A stretch of DNA of 64,000 nt, from NCBI GenBank assembly GCA_034430115.1, contig DAOUFG010000047.1:1-64000 (forward strand), written 5' to 3'. The notes beneath the pieces were generated by a model. The model did no database searches. It saw only the letters and a program-made list of their open reading frames with translations, and was not told the DNA's origin. Source of the stretch: CAIXPS01 sp034430115 (GTDB lineage: Bacteria > Chloroflexota > Anaerolineae > J036 > Brachytrichaceae). The translations under genes were made by a program, and so were the position numbers. This document shows positions 26,335-35,793 of this stretch, piece by piece; the stretch's first letter is position 1; each line of letters starts with the position of its first letter.

Positions 26335-26986
26335 CGTCCCTTCTAATAACGGCTCACATCCCTCTCATAGTGCCTCAGCAGAGCCGCAACGATTGATCGT
26401 GGCCTTGAGCGGTGCAAGCGGCGCCATCCTCGGCATCCGCCTGCTGCAAATCCTGCAGCGCTCACCCATCGAAACACACCTGATCATCAGCGCCGCCGCG
26501 GCACAAACGATTCTCAGCGAGACCGATTGGACGTTAAAAGCCGTCGAAGGATTGGCAGACGAAGTTCACCCACATCGCAACGTCGGCGCGACCATCGCCA
26601 GCGGCTCCTATAAGACCATGGGGATGGTCATCGCGCCCTGCTCCGTTAAAACGCTCTCCAGCATCGCTTATGGCATGACCGACGATCTCACTGCCCGCGC
26701 CGCGGATGTGTGTCTGAAAGAAGGCCGCCCTGTGATCGCTGTTTTTCGCGAGACGCCACTGCACGTCGGCCACTTACGCGCGCTGACGCAATTTGCGGAG
26801 ATGGGTGGCGTGGTATTTCCGCCTGTTCCGGCGTTTTATGCGCGTCCAGCCAGCATCGACGAAATGGTCGATCAGACGGTTGGCCGCATCCTGGACCGCC
26901 TGGGAATCGATAATCAGCTTGTAAGGCGCTGGGCCGGGCTCAAACAGGCCACGCAACACATCCAACAAACGCCGCCTGCCGATTGA
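26324..26986 (+). CDS. ubiX: Flavin prenyltransferase UbiX/Pad1 family
   Basis: A 220-residue enzyme that makes prenylated FMN, the cofactor of UbiD-type decarboxylases. VALSGASGAILGIRLLQIL binds FMN; GSYKTMGMVIAPCSVKTLSSIAYG and the prenyl-phosphate site VFRETPLHVGHLRAL are hallmarks, followed by PPVPAFYARP. The ATG at 26324 is chosen; the first ~35 residues are a polar, Ser-rich extension beyond the usual ~190-residue length. No ubiD partner is present in the window. Confidence 0.93.
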   Translation: MSSNVPSNNGSHPSHSASAEPQRLIVALSGASGAILGIRLLQILQRSPIETHLIISAAAAQTILSETDWTLKAVEGLADEVHPHRNVGATIASGSYKTMGMVIAPCSVKTLSSIAYGMTDDLTARAADVCLKEGRPVIAVFRETPLHVGHLRALTQFAEMGGVVFPPVPAFYARPASIDEMVDQTVGRILDRLGIDNQLVRRWAGLKQATQHIQQTPPAD

Positions 26987-26993
26987 CCGAAAC

Positions 26994-27470
26994 ATGGATC
27001 AAAAAGAGACCGAACTGCGTCATGAAATATATCTATTTCTTTCGCGGCACCAGGTGCTCACGCTGGCATATACCGACCAGGCCGGCCCAGGGGCTTGCGC
27101 CGTGTGGTTCGCCGTGCAAGAGGATCTGACGATTGTTTTCCTTTCAGCGCTTTCAACCCGCCACGGAGCCGCACTCGCCGAAGGCGGGCAGGTTGCCATA
27201 ACGGCGCAGAAGGATGAACAGAATTGGCGCACGATCCAGGGTGTTCAAGGGCGAGGATATTGCCGTCCTGTGCTGCCCGAACATCGAGCGAGCGCATGGC
27301 AAGCGTATAGCGGGCGATTTCCGTTCGTCATACAACCATTTGGTAGTATTGCTAGTGCGTTGGCCTCGGTCACAATGTGGGCCGTCACGCCAACCTGGCT
27401 GCGCCTGATCGATAATACGAAAGGTCTTGGCCATAAGGAGGAGTTGAATATACACAGCGCATTCACATAA
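26994..27470 (+). CDS. Pyridoxamine 5'-phosphate oxidase-like flavin-binding protein
   Basis: A 158-residue split-barrel FMN-binding-fold protein. After a helical start (LRHEIYLFLSRHQVLTLAY) the strands run ACAVWFAVQEDLTIVFLSAL and STRHGAALAEGGQVAIT, as in PNPOx-like/YhbP-type proteins, and IQGVQGRGYCRPVL is the conserved strand. The family binds flavin or haem and acts in redox or stress roles, not necessarily vitamin B6 synthesis. It begins 7 nt after ubiX, so a link to prenylated-flavin chemistry is possible but unproven. Confidence 0.7.
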   Translation: MDQKETELRHEIYLFLSRHQVLTLAYTDQAGPGACAVWFAVQEDLTIVFLSALSTRHGAALAEGGQVAITAQKDEQNWRTIQGVQGRGYCRPVLPEHRASAWQAYSGRFPFVIQPFGSIASALASVTMWAVTPTWLRLIDNTKGLGHKEELNIHSAFT

Positions 27471-27525
27471 TTCAATGCCACATATGGCAAGTCTATAACC
27501 CCCATCAAAAGGAGTGACAGTATCG

Positions 27526-29055
27526 ATGAAACCAAAGTTATTTCGTATATCTCTTGTCGCCGCCGCCCTGGCAATGACACTTTCTCAAGCAGCTCTGCCG
27601 CAGGTAGCCGCCGCCGCGTCTCCCCAGCGTGTGAGCATCGCTGCCGGGACCGAAGTGACGATCACCGTAGACAGCCTGAACGTGCGTTCGTCTCCTAGCC
27701 TGCAAGGTTCGATCATCGGTAGCCTGGCCGGCGGAACAAAGGTCGCCCCAACCGGCAAAACCACGGATGACGCCTGGTGGCAGATCAACTACAACGGACA
27801 GACAGGTTATATCTACGCACAGTACGCGACGGTGGATGGCACCTATGGTGGCACGACCACATCGGCTGCCAGCACTGGGAGCGGCACGGTCACTGTGACG
27901 AGTGACTACCTGAACGTTCGCTCGGGCCCAGGCACCAGCTACGACAAACTCGGCCAGTTGACCAATGGGCAATCCGTTCAAGTCACCGGCAAATCTTCCG
28001 ACGGCGCATGGTGGCAGTTCAGCTATAACGGGCAAACCGCCTACATCTACGCCGCCTACACCTCCGGCGGCGGCGCGGCGACTACGACAGCGGCGGCTTC
28101 CACCGGCGGCGCTTCCGCCAGCGGCAGCTTCGAACTGGGCGCTCACATCAAGTCATTCGACTATCTTTCGCAGATGAAAGACATCGGCATGACCTGGGTG
28201 AAGTACCAGGCCGTATTGCCGGGTGACATGGGTGGCGCGCAGAACGTCATCAATACGGCCCACGCAAACGGAATGAAGGCGCTCATCGGCGCCAAGGGCG
28301 ACATCAACCGCGCAGGTGATGCAAGCTATCACAGCGAGTTTGCCGGTTACCTGGCGACCCTGGCCTCCAGCGGCGCAGACGCCATCGAGGTTTGGAACGA
28401 GCCAAACCTGGACCGTGAATATGGCGGCAGCGGCACCGGACAGGTGAACCCAGAGAACTATGTAGACATGCTGCAAAAAGCCTACGCTGCGATCAAAGCG
28501 GCAAATGGTGGCACGATGGTCATTGGTGGCGCAACAGCGCCGACCGGTTACTACGGTGGCGGATGCTCTGCCGCCGGATGCGATGACGCCCCGTTCCTGG
28601 CCCGCATCGCAGCCGCCGGCGCAGCCAGCTACATGGACTGCATGGGCGCGCACCACAACGGCACCATGGTCGGCCCCGACCAGACCTCGGGTGCACCCGT
28701 TGGCAGCCCGGACCATCACCAGTGGTACTTCTGGGGCACGCTGGACACCGTCTACAACTCGTTCAGCGGCAAGCTCCCAGTGTGCTGGACGGAGCTGGGT
28801 TACGTGACGGGTGAAGGCATCGGCGCACTTCCCAGCGGCTTCTCGTGGGGCAGCAGCATTACGTTGGATAACCAGGCTCAATGGTTAGCCCGCGCCGTGC
28901 AGCTTTCACGCGATAGCGGCAAAGTACGCTTGATGATCATCTGGAATGCGGACTTCCGCCAGTGGACCGATGACCCACAGGCCGGGTTCTCGATCTTCCG
29001 CCCGAACGGCGAATGCCGCGCGTGCAGCACAATCAAAGCCGCCATGGGCAAGTAA
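27526..29055 (+). CDS. Secreted glycosidase-like protein with two SH3b domains
   Basis: A 509-residue exported protein. The signal peptide is about residues 1-34 (basic start, hydrophobic VAAALAMTLSQ, then AAAA). Two bacterial SH3 domains follow (about 42-105 and 120-180), each with LNVRS-P and AWWQ...YNGQT repeats. From ~200 a TIM-barrel glycosidase-like domain begins with GAHIKSFDYLSQMKDIGMTWVKYQ. AIEVWNEPNLDREYGG holds the acid/base Glu, and VCWTELGYVTGEG is probably the nucleophile region, as in GH5/GH39-type clan A enzymes. SH3b domains suggest binding to cell-wall glycan. AAAGGAGTGA precedes the ATG at 27526. A hairpin terminator follows. Confidence 0.85.
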   Translation: MKPKLFRISLVAAALAMTLSQAALPQVAAAASPQRVSIAAGTEVTITVDSLNVRSSPSLQGSIIGSLAGGTKVAPTGKTTDDAWWQINYNGQTGYIYAQYATVDGTYGGTTTSAASTGSGTVTVTSDYLNVRSGPGTSYDKLGQLTNGQSVQVTGKSSDGAWWQFSYNGQTAYIYAAYTSGGGAATTTAAASTGGASASGSFELGAHIKSFDYLSQMKDIGMTWVKYQAVLPGDMGGAQNVINTAHANGMKALIGAKGDINRAGDASYHSEFAGYLATLASSGADAIEVWNEPNLDREYGGSGTGQVNPENYVDMLQKAYAAIKAANGGTMVIGGATAPTGYYGGGCSAAGCDDAPFLARIAAAGAASYMDCMGAHHNGTMVGPDQTSGAPVGSPDHHQWYFWGTLDTVYNSFSGKLPVCWTELGYVTGEGIGALPSGFSWGSSITLDNQAQWLARAVQLSRDSGKVRLMIIWNADFRQWTDDPQAGFSIFRPNGECRACSTIKAAMGK

Positions 29056-29084
29056 AGTAAGTTTAATTTCTGAGTTAAACTTAG

Positions 29085-29124
29085 CAGGTCACGGGATGTG
29101 TCAAACCCGTGACCTGTTTTTTTT
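29085..29124 (+). terminator. Rho-independent terminator after the SH3b glycosidase
   Basis: A perfect 11-bp stem, CAGGTCACGGG (29085-29095) with CCCGTGACCTG (29106-29116), is followed by eight T. A second, weaker hairpin TAAGTTTAA/TTAAACTTA lies just before it. Confidence 0.92.
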
Positions 29125-29137
29125 GTAGGGGGTATCT

Positions 29138-31006
29138 ATGTGCGGTATCGTAGGCTACATCGGGCCACGCCAGGCAGCACCTATCATCATCAACGGGCTG
29201 CGCCGTCTGGAGTATCGGGGGTATGACTCAGCCGGCATTGCGCTGGTGCAAGACGATTGCATCCAAGTGGAAAGAGCCGTCGGCAAATTAGACAACCTGG
29301 CATCACGGTTGGAACAGGCCGGCACGGAGCTGAATCATAAAGGCAACACTCAAATAGGCGTCGGGCATACGCGTTGGGCAACCCATGGGCCGCCCAGCGA
29401 GCGCAACGCCCACCCACACATCAGCATGGACGGCAAAGTGGCGGTGGTTCACAACGGCATCATTGAGAACTTCCTTGAGTTGAAGCGTGCGATGCAGGCC
29501 GAAGGGGTGGTCTTCCGCAGCGACACCGACACGGAAGTGATCGTGCACATGGTGCATCACTACATGTGTGTCGGTCAACCATTTGAACGGGCAGCCCGTA
29601 CCACGCTGAAGCAACTACGCGGTTCACAGGCGGTGGTGCTTGTCAGCGCCGACGAACCCGATAAGTTAATTGCCGCGCGAATCGGCAACGCCGGCGGCGT
29701 ATCCATCGGCATCGGGAGCGGCGAGATGTTCGTCGCGTCCGACATCCCCGGCATCCTGGAACATACGCGCCGCATCATCTTCCTCGATAGTCGCGAGGTC
29801 GCGGTGGTAAAGGTCGATGGCGTGCAAGTGACCGGGCTGGACGGCGCTCCCGTCTCCAAGGAGATACACACGATTGCCTGGGACCCAGTCTCCGCCGAAA
29901 AGGGTGAATATCGCCACTTCATGCAGAAGGAAATCTTCGAGCAAGGCCGCGCCATCACCGATACGATCCGTGGGCGGGTGGACTTCCGCAGCGGGGTCGT
30001 GACGCTGGACAACCTATCGCTGACCACCCAGCAGGCCCGCGACCTGAAGCGCATCTATACCGCCGCGTGTGGCACGTCGGCACACTCGGGGCTGGTGGGC
30101 AAATTCCTGATCGAAGGCATCGCGCGCGTGCCCACCGAAGTGGACTACGGCTCCGAGTTCCGTTATCGTGATCCATTGATTGGGCCAAACATGGCCGTGC
30201 TGGGTATCACCCAATCCGGCGAAACCGCCGATACCCTGGCCGCCATGCAGGAAGGGCGCGAAAAAGGCACCCGCGTGTGGAGCATCGTGAACGCAGTCGG
30301 CTCGCAGGCGGAACGCGTTTCCGACGGGATCATCTCCATGCGCGCCGGACCTGAAATCGGCGTCGCCAGCACCAAGGCGTTCACCACGTCCATCGTGGAC
30401 CAGTATTTGCTGGCCTGCTACCTGGCGCAACACACCCTGGATGAGGGCACTCCTCTCGCGTCACAATGTGCAGACCGGGCGCGCGAACTGGCACACTTGC
30501 CAAACCTGGTCAGCCAGGTGCTGGAACCCGACCCGATGTACGAGGAGCTGGCTAACCTGTTCTACAATCGCGAACACTTCCTCTACCTGGGGCGCGGCAT
30601 CAATTACCCGCTGGCGCTGGAAGGCGCGCTGAAACTGAAAGAGATCTCCTATATTCACGCCGAGGGGTATCCGGCCGGCGAAATGAAACACGGCCCAATC
30701 GCGCTGATCGACGAGAAGATGCCGGTGTTGTGCATCGCCGTGCGCGATGGCGTCTACGAGAAGATGATCTCGCAGATCGAACAGGTGAAGGCGCGTAATG
30801 GCATCGTGATCGCCGTCGCCACGCAGGGCGACGAAATCATCAAACAGAAAGCCGACTATGTGTTGTGGGTGCCCGACGCGCCGGCCATGCTCACGCCGGT
30901 GCTCACCGCCATCCCACTCCAACGCCTGGCCTATCACCTGGCGCTGCGCCGCGGCTGCGACGTGGATCAGCCGCGCAACCTGGCGAAGAGCGTCACCGTC
31001 GAATAA
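29138..31006 (+). CDS. glmS: Glutamine-fructose-6-phosphate aminotransferase (isomerizing)
   Basis: A 622-residue enzyme that makes glucosamine-6-phosphate, the entry to cell-wall and amino-sugar synthesis. The N-terminal glutaminase domain begins MCGIVGYIG, with Cys2 as nucleophile, and has GHTRWATHGPPSERNAHPH and HNGIIENF. Two SIS domains follow (YTAACGTSAHSGLVGKF; TQSGETADTLAAM; FLYLGRGINYPLALEGALKLKEISYIHAEGYPAGEMKHGP), and the protein ends with the family's P-R-NLAKSVTVE tail. No glmS ribozyme-like element fits in the 82-bp gap upstream. Confidence 0.97.
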   Translation: MCGIVGYIGPRQAAPIIINGLRRLEYRGYDSAGIALVQDDCIQVERAVGKLDNLASRLEQAGTELNHKGNTQIGVGHTRWATHGPPSERNAHPHISMDGKVAVVHNGIIENFLELKRAMQAEGVVFRSDTDTEVIVHMVHHYMCVGQPFERAARTTLKQLRGSQAVVLVSADEPDKLIAARIGNAGGVSIGIGSGEMFVASDIPGILEHTRRIIFLDSREVAVVKVDGVQVTGLDGAPVSKEIHTIAWDPVSAEKGEYRHFMQKEIFEQGRAITDTIRGRVDFRSGVVTLDNLSLTTQQARDLKRIYTAACGTSAHSGLVGKFLIEGIARVPTEVDYGSEFRYRDPLIGPNMAVLGITQSGETADTLAAMQEGREKGTRVWSIVNAVGSQAERVSDGIISMRAGPEIGVASTKAFTTSIVDQYLLACYLAQHTLDEGTPLASQCADRARELAHLPNLVSQVLEPDPMYEELANLFYNREHFLYLGRGINYPLALEGALKLKEISYIHAEGYPAGEMKHGPIALIDEKMPVLCIAVRDGVYEKMISQIEQVKARNGIVIAVATQGDEIIKQKADYVLWVPDAPAMLTPVLTAIPLQRLAYHLALRRGCDVDQPRNLAKSVTVE

Positions 31007-31032
31007 AGGAAATCACCATCCGCTTTCCAACG

Positions 31033-31074
31033 AAAGCCTCTGAAGGCTTGAGCAAGCCTTCAGAGGCTTTTCAC
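31033..31074 (+). terminator. Rho-independent terminator of glmS
   Basis: An 18-base inverted repeat, AAAGCCTCTGAAGGCTTG (31033-31050) with CAAGCCTTCAGAGGCTTT (31053-31070), then T. The tip closes on a very short loop, so about 17 bp form in practice. Confidence 0.92.
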
Positions 31075-31153
31075 CCTTCTTTCTCTGCTTGTAGAGAGCG
31101 CTTTTGTAGGTGCACCAGCCACCCGTTTTATCGCTTTGGCGCATAATGACGCC

Positions 31154-32536
31154 ATGCAACAAACCTATATCGGCATCGACCTGGGCACGACGTTCCTGAA
31201 GGGCGCGGTGATTGACCTCGATACGCTACGCCTGAACCACATCGAGCGGTTGCCATTCCCGCCCTTTATCGCCGGGCTGCCCGCATCGCATCGCGAGGTG
31301 GAACCGGCCCTCGTGGTGCACGCCGTGAAGGACCTGGTGCGCCGTTTGCTGCCGCATGCCCCCGACTGCGCAGGGCTCGCGATGTGCACTCAGATGCACG
31401 GGCTGGTCTTGACCGACGTGCGCGGGGTGCCGCTCTCCAACGCCATCACCTGGCAAGATCAGCGCACCGAAGAGGCGCATCCCGAGGGAGGCGGCTCCTA
31501 CTACGAGGTCATGTCCAGGCAGATAAGCAGCACAGATCGGCTGCAACTTGGCAACGACCTGTGGGCCAGCCGGCCACTGACCTTCTTGAACTGGCTCAAG
31601 GAAAATCACGCGCTGCCAACGCAAGCAGGCATCATCCCGGCCTCATTGCCCGACTTCGTGCTGGCGAATCTATGCCACACCACGCCGGGCGTGGAACCGA
31701 CCAACGCCGCCGCCTATGGCGCGTTCAACGTGCTCACCCACGACTGGCACCATGACCTGATCGAACGCCTGGGGCTTGGCTACCTGCAATGGCCGCATAT
31801 TCGTCGCTTAGGCGACGTTGTGGGGATATGGGAGATCGACGGCGTCAAATTGCCCTGTTACACACCCATCGGCGATCATCAATGTGCCGTGCTCGGCACG
31901 CTATTGCACCCAGACGAGCTATCCATCAACGTCTCCACAGGCTCACAAGTGGGCATGCTCACCCGGCTGGCCGAGACGGGCCTAAACTATCAGACCCGCC
32001 CCTATTTCGAGGATCAATTTCTAAAAGCAGTAATTCACATCCCGGCCGGGCGCGCGCTCAACGCGCTCATCCGCCTGCTTTCAGAGCTCGCCGAAGGACA
32101 AAATGTGAGCCTGCCCGATCTCTGGCCCTACATCTCACGCGTCACTTCCGAATTAGGCGGGACCGACTTGCGCGTCGACCTGGCCTTCTTTCCCAGTTCG
32201 TGCGGCGATACAGGCGCCATCACCAATGTGCACGAAGAAACATTGACTGTCGCGCACCTCTTTATGGCGGCATTCCAGAACATGGCCGAGAACTACCTGG
32301 CTTGCGCACAGCGCATCTGGCCCGCCCAGGCATGGCGGCAGGTCGTATTCTCCGGCGGGCTGGTGCAAAAGTTGGATGCGCTGAAAGGGGCCATCCTGCG
32401 CGAGTTCGATTGCGCCTATCGTTTCCCACCTTCGGCGGAAGACACGTTGATGGGCCTGACGGTCCTGGCGCTCTATTTCAGCGGGCGAGCCACCTCCATC
32501 TCGCAGGCCACTCAAATGGCTGAGGCCACGCTATAG
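31154..32536 (+). CDS. FGGY-family carbohydrate kinase (sedoheptulokinase-like)
   Basis: A 460-residue sugar kinase of the actin/hexokinase fold. YIGIDLGTTFLKGAVIDL is phosphate motif 1; TQMHGLVLTD and ITWQDQRTEEA are the FGGY N-domain; PIGDHQCAVLGTLL, INVSTGSQVGML and VVFSGGLVQK are the ATP-binding elements of the C-domain. The IGDHQ and STGSQ forms and overall layout recall sedoheptulokinases, but substrate is uncertain. The ATG at 31154 is preferred because motif 1 starts immediately; an ATG at 31136 adds only six residues. A short gap separates it from proS. Confidence 0.85.
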   Translation: MQQTYIGIDLGTTFLKGAVIDLDTLRLNHIERLPFPPFIAGLPASHREVEPALVVHAVKDLVRRLLPHAPDCAGLAMCTQMHGLVLTDVRGVPLSNAITWQDQRTEEAHPEGGGSYYEVMSRQISSTDRLQLGNDLWASRPLTFLNWLKENHALPTQAGIIPASLPDFVLANLCHTTPGVEPTNAAAYGAFNVLTHDWHHDLIERLGLGYLQWPHIRRLGDVVGIWEIDGVKLPCYTPIGDHQCAVLGTLLHPDELSINVSTGSQVGMLTRLAETGLNYQTRPYFEDQFLKAVIHIPAGRALNALIRLLSELAEGQNVSLPDLWPYISRVTSELGGTDLRVDLAFFPSSCGDTGAITNVHEETLTVAHLFMAAFQNMAENYLACAQRIWPAQAWRQVVFSGGLVQKLDALKGAILREFDCAYRFPPSAEDTLMGLTVLALYFSGRATSISQATQMAEATL

Positions 32537-32589
32537 ATGAACCACATCATCCATCCATTTATCATTTCCACAACACATCGAGGGAACCC

Positions 32590-34371
32590 ATGCGAATGAC
32601 ACGCCTGTTCAGCCAGACTTTACGTGAGGCACCGGCGAATACGGAAGTCGCGAGCCACCAGTTGCTCCTGAGGGCCGGCTACATCCGCCAACTCGGCTCC
32701 GGCATTTTTAGCTATCTGCCTCTTGCGCAGAGGTCGATGAAGAAAATCGAAAATATCATGCGCCAGGAGATCGACGCCATCGGCGGGCAAGAGATCACGA
32801 TGCCGGTCGTGCACCCGGCCGACGTTTGGAAAGAAAGCGGGCGCTGGTATCAGGTCGGCAGCGAAATGGGGCGCTTTGTGGATAAAGCCGACCACGACAT
32901 GGTGCTGGCCATGACGCACGAAGAAGTCGTGGGCGACCTGGTGCGCAAAGAAGTGCGCTCCTATCGCCAACTCCCCGCACTCATCTATCACATCCAAACC
33001 AAATGGCGCGATGATCCCCGCCCGCGCGCTGGGTTGATCCGCGTGCGAGAGTTCACCATGCTGGATAGCTATAGCCTGGACGCCGATTGGCCAGGGCTGG
33101 ACCAACAATATCGCGCGCACTATCAGGCCTATTTCAACATCTTCAATCGCTGCGGCCTGCCGGCGATTGCCGTCAGCGCCGACGTCGGGATGATGGGGGG
33201 CAAGCTCTCGCACGAATATATGTATCTCACCCCCATCGGCGAGGATACGTTGCTGCTGTGCGACCAGTGCGGCTACACCGCCAACCGGCAGGTTGCCACG
33301 TTCCGCAAGCCGGCCGCAGCCCCCGAACCTATGAAACCCGTTCAAAAAGTCAGCACGCCCGGCGTAAAGACGATTGACGACCTGACGGCATTCCTGCACA
33401 TCAGCGCCGCTCAAACCGCCAAAGCTGTGTTCATGGTCGCCAGCGTGATGCAAGGGGATGCGCCCGTCGATCAGTTCGTCTTCGCGGTCGTGCGCGGGGA
33501 TATGGATTTGAACGAGACAAAGCTGGCCAACGCCGTCAAAGCGCGCGATTTGCGCCCGGCGCAGGAGGATGAAATCCGAGCCATCGGCGCCGTGCCGGGC
33601 TATGGGTCGCCCCTGAGTGTGCACGATTGCCTGATCGTGGTGGACGAGGCGGTTGCCGGGTCGCCCAACCTGGTCGCCGGCGCAAATGAGGAAGGCTATC
33701 ACCTGCTCAACGTCAACTATGGGCGCGATTACAATGCCCAACTGGTCTGCGACATCGCAGTCGCGGGCGACGGCGCCGCCTGTCCAAATTGTGGTACGCC
33801 CATGCGCACCGCGCGCGGCGTGGAGATTGGCAACATCTTCCAACTCGGCACCCGTTATAGCGATGCGCTCGGTTGCACCTACCAGGATGAAGCCGGCCAG
33901 GCCCATCCGGTCGTGATGGGCTCCTATGGCATCGGCGTCGGGCGGTTGCTGGCCTGCATCGCCGAAGAACACCATGACGACTACGGCCTGTGCTGGCCCA
34001 TCAGCATCGCCCCCTACCAGGTCCACCTGGTGCTCTTGAAAGGCGACCCCGCCAGCGAAGCCACCGCCGAACAGCTCTATGCCGATTTGCAGCGCGCCGG
34101 CGTGGAGGTGCTCTTCGACGACCGCGCGGAGCGGCCAGGCGTGAAGTTCATGGACGCCGACCTGATCGGCCTGCCGCTGCGTGTGACGGTTGGAGACCGT
34201 GCGCTCAAACGCGGTGGCGTTGAGATCAAACACCGCACCTCGAAGGACATCACACTCATCCCAACCGGCGAGGCGGTAGCCTGCATCCAGGCTGAGATCG
34301 TCCGGCTGATGCAAGATCTATCTGCGACGGTCAAGACCGTCCCCTATCGCTCAGGGCAAACGGAAGATTAG
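32590..34371 (+). CDS. proS: Prolyl-tRNA synthetase (bacterial type)
   Basis: A 593-residue class II aminoacyl-tRNA synthetase. Motif 1 is around GIFSYLPLAQRSMKKIENIMRQEI, motif 2 is YHIQTKWRDDPRPRAGLIRVREF, and motif 3 is VVMGSYGIGVGRLLACIAEEHHD. A YbaK-like editing insertion lies at about residues 250-385, and a C-terminal anticodon-binding domain follows. This is the bacterial, insertion-containing form. GAGGGAACCC precedes the ATG. The long minus-strand frame opposite it is a shadow. Confidence 0.97.
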   Translation: MRMTRLFSQTLREAPANTEVASHQLLLRAGYIRQLGSGIFSYLPLAQRSMKKIENIMRQEIDAIGGQEITMPVVHPADVWKESGRWYQVGSEMGRFVDKADHDMVLAMTHEEVVGDLVRKEVRSYRQLPALIYHIQTKWRDDPRPRAGLIRVREFTMLDSYSLDADWPGLDQQYRAHYQAYFNIFNRCGLPAIAVSADVGMMGGKLSHEYMYLTPIGEDTLLLCDQCGYTANRQVATFRKPAAAPEPMKPVQKVSTPGVKTIDDLTAFLHISAAQTAKAVFMVASVMQGDAPVDQFVFAVVRGDMDLNETKLANAVKARDLRPAQEDEIRAIGAVPGYGSPLSVHDCLIVVDEAVAGSPNLVAGANEEGYHLLNVNYGRDYNAQLVCDIAVAGDGAACPNCGTPMRTARGVEIGNIFQLGTRYSDALGCTYQDEAGQAHPVVMGSYGIGVGRLLACIAEEHHDDYGLCWPISIAPYQVHLVLLKGDPASEATAEQLYADLQRAGVEVLFDDRAERPGVKFMDADLIGLPLRVTVGDRALKRGGVEIKHRTSKDITLIPTGEAVACIQAEIVRLMQDLSATVKTVPYRSGQTED

Positions 34372-34393
34372 TAAACTCAAAGCTTGATGACCC

Positions 34394-34455
34394 GGACAGG
34401 CGGCACAACTCATTCTTCGCCAACGAGAAGCAACGCTGTGCCGCCTGTCCTTTTT
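34394..34455 (+). terminator. Terminator of proS with GGACAGGCGGCACA stem
   Basis: Perfect 14-bp arms at 34394-34407 and 34437-34450 enclose a 29-nt loop, followed by TTTTT. The core GACAGGCGG is shared with the hairpin at 23565-23630, suggesting a repeated element family used as a terminator. Confidence 0.8.
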
Positions 34456-34471
34456 CAGAATGGGAGGAAGC

Positions 34472-34810
34472 ATGTCATTGGAACGACTCATCATCGGGAT
34501 TGTAGCCGCCGTGCTGGGCCTGCTCGTCACGTTTGGCCTACCCGTCAGCCCGCGCCGGGTGAATCAGACTCTGCCCGGCGTGCTGGCAGTGATCTTTTTC
34601 TTTGTGGCGGCCTATGCATTATTGGAATGGCCGACCTGGTTGATCGCCGGAGCCGTTGCCTCCGTTGTTGCGATTATCTATCGCGACATTTCGCGCTTTG
34701 TGCGCCACATTTATTGGGACGTCACGAAATACACGCGCCGCGATTACTGGTATCGCCGCGTAGGGCAGGCCGTTTTAGGGGGTGGAAAGTCGCGACGCCG
34801 AAAACGCTAA
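34472..34810 (+). CDS. Small membrane protein, two hydrophobic segments
   Basis: A 112-residue protein. It has two or three hydrophobic stretches (LIIGIVAAVLGLLVTFGLPV and GVLAVIFFFVAAYALLEWPTWLIAGAVASVV) and a strongly basic C-terminus (RVGQAVLGGGKSRRRKR), so the tail should be cytoplasmic. GGGAGG lies just before the ATG at 34472. No family recognised. The next gene starts 19 nt later. Confidence 0.65.
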   Translation: MSLERLIIGIVAAVLGLLVTFGLPVSPRRVNQTLPGVLAVIFFFVAAYALLEWPTWLIAGAVASVVAIIYRDISRFVRHIYWDVTKYTRRDYWYRRVGQAVLGGGKSRRRKR

Positions 34811-34829
34811 GCTGAAGATAATAACCAGC

Positions 34830-35768
34830 ATGTCAAATCAAATCGTTGGGTTGTCACGTCGTCCGCTTGGACGAACGGGCATTCCCGTTACACCCCTCGG
34901 CCTGGGGGGAGCCTGGCTTGGTTATCAGCCGGCAACAGGCCAACGCGACCCGGAACTTGGCGCGGCGACCGTCGTCAAGGCGCTTGAGCAAGGCATTGGC
35001 CTGATCGATACGTCACCCGGCTATGGTGAGAGTGAGCAAATCATTGGGAAGGGCCTGGCAGAATGGTATCGCCTGGGTGGGAAACGGAGTGACTTCGTCA
35101 TTTCCAGCAAAACCGGCACGCGCACGCGCCCCTACGACTACACCGCCGAAGGCACGCTGCGCAGCGTGGAGCAAAGCCTGAAGGCGCTTGGCACGGATTA
35201 CATCGACGTGATGCTGGTGCACGACCCTGCATCGCTAGACCCCGTCTTTGCGCCGGGCGGTGCATTGGAAATTCTTCGCCAGCTACGCGAACAGGGCGTG
35301 ATCCGCAGCATCGGCCTGGGCGTGCGCAACCACAGCTTTCACCAGCGTTGCATCGAGAGCGGCGAGTTCGAGGTATCGCTCACCTATGGCGACTACAACC
35401 TGCTGAATCAGACCGCGGCAACAGATATCTTTCCAATTGCAGCAGCGCATCAGACTGGCGTTTTCAACGCAATGGTGGTGGAATATGGATTGTTGAGCGG
35501 GAAGGACCCGCGCGAGGTGGTTAAGGAACGTAAGAACCAGGTGGACCCGCACAAATTGGAACGCGCCACAGAATTATGGGATTGGGCTCAAACCAAACAG
35601 GTGGATTTACTGTCGATCGCGTTGCAATTTAGCGCGCGCAACCCTCACATCCATGCAACGCTCGTCGGCGCTGCCACACCGGAGGAAGTCGTGGCCGACC
35701 TGGCGGTTTTCAATCAGCCCATCTCGCCACCCGTGTGGGACGAACTGCACCAGAAGTTCGATTTGTAA
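34830..35768 (+). CDS. Aldo/keto reductase (L-fucose/galactose dehydrogenase-like group)
   Basis: A 312-residue reductase. RRPLGRTGIPVTPLGLGGAWLG is the family start; catalytic residues are in IDTSPGYGESEQ (Asp, Tyr), VISSKTG (Lys) and VMLVHDP (His). The GLGVRNHSFHQRCI and NLLNQTAATDIFPIAA regions resemble reductases acting on sugars such as galactose or fucose. The start at ATG 34830 is preferred over a GTG at 34782, which would overlap the upstream gene. It heads a plus-strand run of catabolic genes (to 47905), 25 nt before the ceramidase-like gene. Confidence 0.85.
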   Translation: MSNQIVGLSRRPLGRTGIPVTPLGLGGAWLGYQPATGQRDPELGAATVVKALEQGIGLIDTSPGYGESEQIIGKGLAEWYRLGGKRSDFVISSKTGTRTRPYDYTAEGTLRSVEQSLKALGTDYIDVMLVHDPASLDPVFAPGGALEILRQLREQGVIRSIGLGVRNHSFHQRCIESGEFEVSLTYGDYNLLNQTAATDIFPIAAAHQTGVFNAMVVEYGLLSGKDPREVVKERKNQVDPHKLERATELWDWAQTKQVDLLSIALQFSARNPHIHATLVGAATPEEVVADLAVFNQPISPPVWDELHQKFDL

Positions 35769-35793
35769 CGAAGCTCGTTACAGGAGGGAGATC

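Noticed and set aside
29056..29137. glmS ribozyme or other riboswitch upstream of glmS
   Set aside because: The 82-bp gap is filled by the terminator of the previous gene and the ribosome-binding site; it is too short for the ribozyme core.
32620..34314. Long open frame (564 codons) on the minus strand opposite proS
   Set aside because: Its translation is low-complexity-like and matches no family; proS on the plus strand has all synthetase motifs. It is a codon-bias shadow of a GC-rich gene.
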